NCBI GenBank assembly: GCA_017413085.1
Contig: JAFPVC010000006.1
Span: 57,113-121,112, forward strand
Direction of reading: 5' to 3'
DNA length: 64,000 bases
From: Prevotella sp.
GTDB taxonomy: Bacteria > Bacteroidota > Bacteroidia > Bacteroidales > Bacteroidaceae
In this document: piece by piece, positions 60,547 to 64,000 of the stretch
Position numbering within the stretch: position 1 is the first letter of the stretch
How the letters are laid out: each line of letters starts with the position of its first letter
Notes under the pieces: generated by a model
The model's database searches: none
What the model saw: the letters and a program-made list of their open reading frames with translations, nothing else
What the model was told of the DNA's origin: nothing
Translations under genes and position numbers: made by a program

Positions 60547-61452
60547 ATGCGGGGGAAACACGACATAGAAACGGCAAACATCGAAAGCATAGCAGATAAG
60601 TATGACCTGCCACACATGGGCAATGATATCGTGCTGATGCCTTCGCTGCGTAGCCTGTCGGCCGTGATGGAAGCGCGGCGCCTGTCGCTATGCCTGTTTA
60701 TCGGGGTATGCACCAGCGGAGTAGTCAAACTTATGGTCAACGACCGTAGCCGCGTAGCCGTAAGCAACAACGCAATGGTTATAACGGAGGAATCGGTGGT
60801 GAACGACCTGCATTTCAGCGACGACTTCGATGGAATGGGCATTTTCTTGTCATACAAGCTCCTGCAGGACGTGTTGCGCGACGTACACAACATGAGCGAC
60901 TTATTCCTACTCACCCACAACTACCCCGTGTTTGAGCTGAAGAATGATGAAACGCAGGAGATGTGCAAGTATTTCAGCACAATAAAAAACCGCATAGAGA
61001 TGCCTGTTCACCGTCATCGCCGTGAAGTGATACGCCTGCTCCTGCTGACAATGATTTACGACCTTGCCGAGGCAATAGACCGCACCGTGCAGTCATCGGT
61101 GAAAGACGAGCGGCAGTCGCGCAGCGAGCGCATATTCGTGGAGTTCATACAGCGCGTACGCACCCATTTCACCGAGCATCGCAAAGTACAGTGGTATGCG
61201 GAGCAGATGAACATTACGCCGAAATACCTCAGCGAGGTGATAAGCAATGCCAGCCGCAGGTCGCCCAACGAATGGATTGACAAATTCGTAACGGCAGAGA
61301 TGCGCAACCAACTCAGGCACACAGACAAGCCGATAAGCGAGATATCCGACGAGATGCACTTCACGTCGCAGTCGTTCTTCGGCAAGTATTTCAAGGAGAA
61401 CGTGGGAGTGAGTCCTACGGAATATCGCAACGGCATCGAACCACAGAGATGA
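60547..61452 (+). CDS. AraC family transcriptional regulator
   Basis: This is a 301-residue regulator. The N-terminal 180 residues form a cupin-like sensor of the kind seen in many Bacteroidota AraC proteins (SLCLFIGVCTSGVVKLMVND onward). The C-terminal HTH pair is clear: HRKVQWYAEQMNITPKYLSE for the first helix-turn-helix and PISEISDEMHFTSQSFFGKY for the second, followed by FKENVGVSPTEYR. The ligand and targets are unknown. It overlaps the DUF3109 gene by 4 nt (ATGA), so the two are an operon. Confidence 0.93.
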   Translation: MRGKHDIETANIESIADKYDLPHMGNDIVLMPSLRSLSAVMEARRLSLCLFIGVCTSGVVKLMVNDRSRVAVSNNAMVITEESVVNDLHFSDDFDGMGIFLSYKLLQDVLRDVHNMSDLFLLTHNYPVFELKNDETQEMCKYFSTIKNRIEMPVHRHRREVIRLLLLTMIYDLAEAIDRTVQSSVKDERQSRSERIFVEFIQRVRTHFTEHRKVQWYAEQMNITPKYLSEVISNASRRSPNEWIDKFVTAEMRNQLRHTDKPISEISDEMHFTSQSFFGKYFKENVGVSPTEYRNGIEPQR

Positions 61453-62057
61453 TACTCGACATTGACGGCATACTTGTCTCGTCAGACATACTGACGGAGT
61501 ATTTCTGCTGTAACCTTGCGCAATGCAAGGGGCGGTGTTGCATTGAAGGTGATGCCGGCGCACCGGTTACACTCGATGAAATCGGCGAAATAGAGCAGAG
61601 CCTCGACCTTGTATGGCCGCACCTGTCGGCTCAGGCACAAGCGGTGGTTGACAAGCAAGGAGTGGCATACACCGATAAGGAGGGAGACCTCGTAACATCA
61701 ATCGTAAACGGCAAGGACTGTGTGTTTACCTGCTACGACAATATAGAGATCGACGGTAAAACCGTAGAAAACTGTTGTCTATGCGCTTACGAGCGTATAT
61801 ACCGTCAGGGAAAGTCACAGTGGTGCAAGCCAGCATCATGCGCACTCTACCCCATTCGCATGAAAGAACTGAGCAGTGGAATCACCGCATTGAACTACCA
61901 CCGCTGGGACATCTGCCGCGATGCGGTGGAGGAAGGCCGAAAAAAAGGCATCAAGGTATATCAGTTTCTCCGCGAACCTCTGACACGGCGATTCGGTGAG
62001 GATTGGTACAAAGAATTGGAAACAGTAGCCGATGAAATGGAGAAAATCTCCAAATAA
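61449..62057 (+). CDS. DUF3109 family Cys-rich protein
   Basis: This 202-residue cytoplasmic protein matches the DUF3109 family. It is rich in Cys: FCCNLAQCKGRCCIEGDAGA near the N-terminus, CVFTCYDN, then NCCLCAYE, WCKPASCALYPIRM and HRWDICRDAV. The spacing suggests metal or Fe-S binding, as in the related YkgJ/CxxCxxCC proteins. The function is unknown. Start and AraC stop overlap by 4 nt. It is followed after 57 nt by the truncated secreted gene, with no recognisable promoter between. Confidence 0.88.
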   Translation: MILDIDGILVSSDILTEYFCCNLAQCKGRCCIEGDAGAPVTLDEIGEIEQSLDLVWPHLSAQAQAVVDKQGVAYTDKEGDLVTSIVNGKDCVFTCYDNIEIDGKTVENCCLCAYERIYRQGKSQWCKPASCALYPIRMKELSSGITALNYHRWDICRDAVEEGRKKGIKVYQFLREPLTRRFGEDWYKELETVADEMEKISK

Positions 62058-62114
62058 ATGAAATAGCAAAGGGAACAAACAAACAATAATATACTAATTT
62101 AACTATTTAATCCT

Positions 62115-64000
62115 ATGAAGAAATCATTACTACTATTGGTTGTTGCGCTTGTAACAATGAGCGCATCAGCAAATCGCAAGTGGGACTTCACGCAATGGAG
62201 TTCGGCTACGGTGGCAAATCTCATGGCAGGAGCCTTTGAGAACGTCGGCAACATCAATCCTGAATCTGGATGGTCAGATGTAGAGAAATCAAATGGCACC
62301 GCACCAACAGAAACATCAAAGAACAACTGTTTCTGGGAAATACAGAAACAGGGCGAGGCCAACAACGGTGTTGCATTAAAGGCTAATAATGTAGAAATAG
62401 CCGAGCTTAACGGACTGATATACGTCGGTCCCACACCACGTAACTTGGCTATTGCAGTGAACTATCCATCGGCATTGAGCGAATATCACGGAGGAGCATA
62501 CCTTTGGCTGGGAGGAAAAAACAAGAATTATTTTGTTATTCCCAACGTAAAACCAGGAGCTGTTATCAGTATGGGTGTTGAATCGCACAATACATCAGAT
62601 AAACGTGGCGTAGACTTATATATAGTAAAAAAAGGCAATTACAGCGGAACAAAGGGTATTAAACTTGCAGATCCTGACGGAAACGCCGTGACAATGCCTA
62701 CTACGTATGAGGACAAGACATGGCTGCTGCCCGATGAAATCACTGATGAGACCTCTGCTGGCATGGCCAACGAAGACGGCACATACGACCTGCTTATCTA
62801 CAACACAAACGGTTGTCATCTCTATTATATTAATGTAGCAGAGGCTGGTGACGTGGTTGAGGAAAGAAACGTTGCTTGGGTTTCTCCATTTGACAATCCT
62901 GAAAATGATGACACCTACCGTATGTTCGCCCCGACAGACGGTTTCAACTACACATACATCAATTCTACAGCTGAAGGACTTACAGCAGAAGCACTTCGCG
63001 CATACGATGCCGTAGTTATCTCTAACGGAGTAACTGAAGACGACGCTGCATATAGCGTACTGAAGGACAACATAGCATACGTGCCTATGGTTAACCTCAA
63101 TACTAACATCTTCGGCTACCAGAATCAGGAGACCGACAACGTACAGCTCGAGGCTCAGGTGAAAACAAATGCACTGTTTGAAAACAGCAACATGGACGAG
63201 GAAACAGGCATATTTGAATACACAAACGTGGCTGTCACACTGCCAGAGCAATTTGCTAACGACCTTGTGCTTGCGAAAAACGGCGATTACACCGCATTCC
63301 ACCAGCACGGTACGAACCGCAACGTTTATATACTGTTGCCATCAACAGAGGACGTAGACTTTGATTCATGGACTACATTCCTTACCAACGCACTGAACGT
63401 AGTGGCTGCAACTAAAAAGGAAATCATACCTGCCGCTACGCCATCAGTTTCACTTGCATACGCTGACGGCAAGACAACCGCCACCGTTACATGCGGCACT
63501 GCAAATTCTGTTATCTATGTTTCAACCGACGGCGAGAACTATTCAGAGTATACAGCTCCAATAGAATTCACAGCAGCAGGCACAATCTACGCATACGCTG
63601 AGGCAGAGGGCTATACTCAGGGTGAAAAGACTTCAAAGGACGTTGACATCAAGACACAGATGGCCGCTCCGACAATCAGCCAGACTCACGCTACAAACAG
63701 CACTACCATATCTTTCTCTGCTGCAGAGGGCGCAAAGGTTTACTTCAGCTTCGTAAATGAGACCGACCCTGCTAAGATGGCACTCTATACAGAGCCTGTA
63801 ACCATCAGCGAGCCTGCAACTGTTTACGCTCTGGCTACTTCTGATGCCATGCTACCGTCTGAACTGGCTACAGCCGTTGTCAACATCGACAGCATCACCT
63901 CTGAGACAATACGCCTCGACACACTGGCACACATGGACTGCAACCAGGCTGAATACTTCGACGCCGTCAGCGCATACTGCACAGAGAACTACAGCGGCAC
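62115..64000 (+). CDS. Secreted protein with chitobiase-like modules, truncated at the window edge
   Basis: From the ATG at 62115 the frame stays open to the last base (at least 628 codons), so the 3' end lies outside. The N-terminus is a signal peptide (MKKSLLLLVVALVTMSASA, cut before NRKWDF). The first domain starts with KWDFTQWSSATVANLMAGA, an opening often seen on Bacteroidota secreted proteins, and is followed by a beta-rich part of unknown family. Around residues 440-495 lies a CHB_HEX_C-like module (VIYVSTDGENYSEYTAPIEF, with TIYAYAEAEGYTQGE). A similar one follows (KVYFSFVNETDPAKM and TVYALATSDAM). No catalytic motif is visible in the part seen. Such proteins are often CAZymes or surface glycan-associated proteins. 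Confidence 0.85.
   Translation, partial: MKKSLLLLVVALVTMSASANRKWDFTQWSSATVANLMAGAFENVGNINPESGWSDVEKSNGTAPTETSKNNCFWEIQKQGEANNGVALKANNVEIAELNGLIYVGPTPRNLAIAVNYPSALSEYHGGAYLWLGGKNKNYFVIPNVKPGAVISMGVESHNTSDKRGVDLYIVKKGNYSGTKGIKLADPDGNAVTMPTTYEDKTWLLPDEITDETSAGMANEDGTYDLLIYNTNGCHLYYINVAEAGDVVEERNVAWVSPFDNPENDDTYRMFAPTDGFNYTYINSTAEGLTAEALRAYDAVVISNGVTEDDAAYSVLKDNIAYVPMVNLNTNIFGYQNQETDNVQLEAQVKTNALFENSNMDEETGIFEYTNVAVTLPEQFANDLVLAKNGDYTAFHQHGTNRNVYILLPSTEDVDFDSWTTFLTNALNVVAATKKEIIPAATPSVSLAYADGKTTATVTCGTANSVIYVSTDGENYSEYTAPIEFTAAGTIYAYAEAEGYTQGEKTSKDVDIKTQMAAPTISQTHATNSTTISFSAAEGAKVYFSFVNETDPAKMALYTEPVTISEPATVYALATSDAMLPSELATAVVNIDSITSETIRLDTLAHMDCNQAEYFDAVSAYCTENYSG

Noticed and set aside
62616-63308. 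Minus-strand frame of 230 codons near the right edge
   Set aside because: The plus-strand frame from 62115 carries a signal peptide and chitobiase-like modules and runs open to the edge; the minus frame is its antisense shadow.

Overview
The window looks like chromosomal DNA of a Bacteroidales bacterium, most likely Prevotellaceae (Prevotella/Segatella/Xylanibacter type). The main evidence is Bacteroidota-type promoters (a TTTG-like -33 box, about 20 nt, then a TAnnTTTG -7 box), a SusC/SusD pair, an S46 dipeptidyl peptidase, Mfa/Fim-type fimbrillin lipoproteins with a DUF3575 partner, a fused FeoA-FeoB, a fused SpmA-SpmB, a glycine-lipid type acyltransferase pair and a T9SS-like C-terminal tail. 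Both ends are cut inside genes: a GH28 enzyme on the left and a chitobiase-repeat secreted protein on the right.

Layout. 1-9 kb: the end of a GH28 polygalacturonase-like gene, the proB-proA pair on the minus strand, an AI-2E/PerM family transporter, two tiny minus-strand envelope proteins (one of only 51 codons), rsmI overlapping a DUF2851 gene, spmAB and a YfcE-like phosphoesterase. 9-13 kb: a glsA-glsB-like lipid operon behind a 283-bp leader bounded by long inverted repeats, then a FadL/OmpP1 porin. 13-24 kb: a minus-strand polysaccharide-utilisation-type operon, susC > susD > DUF4957/DUF5123-like lipoprotein > small lipoprotein > dockerin-bearing secreted protein. 24-31 kb: a DPP7-like S46 peptidase, a GH3-PA14 beta-xylosidase/glucosidase and signal peptidase I. 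31-39 kb: rimP-nusA-infB, then feoAB with a 49-codon Cys-rich partner. 39-54 kb: a fimbrial operon (DUF3575, DUF5119/Mfa2-like, fimbrillin, fimbrillin, 3087-residue repeat protein) that carries a HEPN-MNT toxin-antitoxin pair in its middle. 54-64 kb: a Cys-less thioredoxin-fold lipoprotein, a HAD-RibF fusion, a CPBP protease, gyrB, an AraC regulator, a DUF3109 gene and the truncated secreted protein.

The most unusual things are mostly outside the genes. (1) A perfect 12-bp helix capped by a canonical T-loop, with exactly the size of a tRNA acceptor plus T-arm minihelix, lies 47 nt upstream of the HEPN-MNT pair. (2) A short GTGGGTTCT...CCCAC element recurs in at least three, probably four, 5' leaders; one copy is the end of the 283-bp inverted-repeat element that stops 4 nt before the glsA-like start codon. 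(3) Several families of short-period repeats (8, 9, 16 and 22 nt) fill the ends of transcription units; one array has run into the coding end of the DUF3575 gene. (4) The giant fimbrial-locus protein has eight copies of a DPY-centred module. (5) A terminator-like hairpin sits at the very start of the rimP-nusA-infB transcript.

No complete tRNA or rRNA gene, CRISPR array, insertion sequence with a transposase, or prophage was seen.
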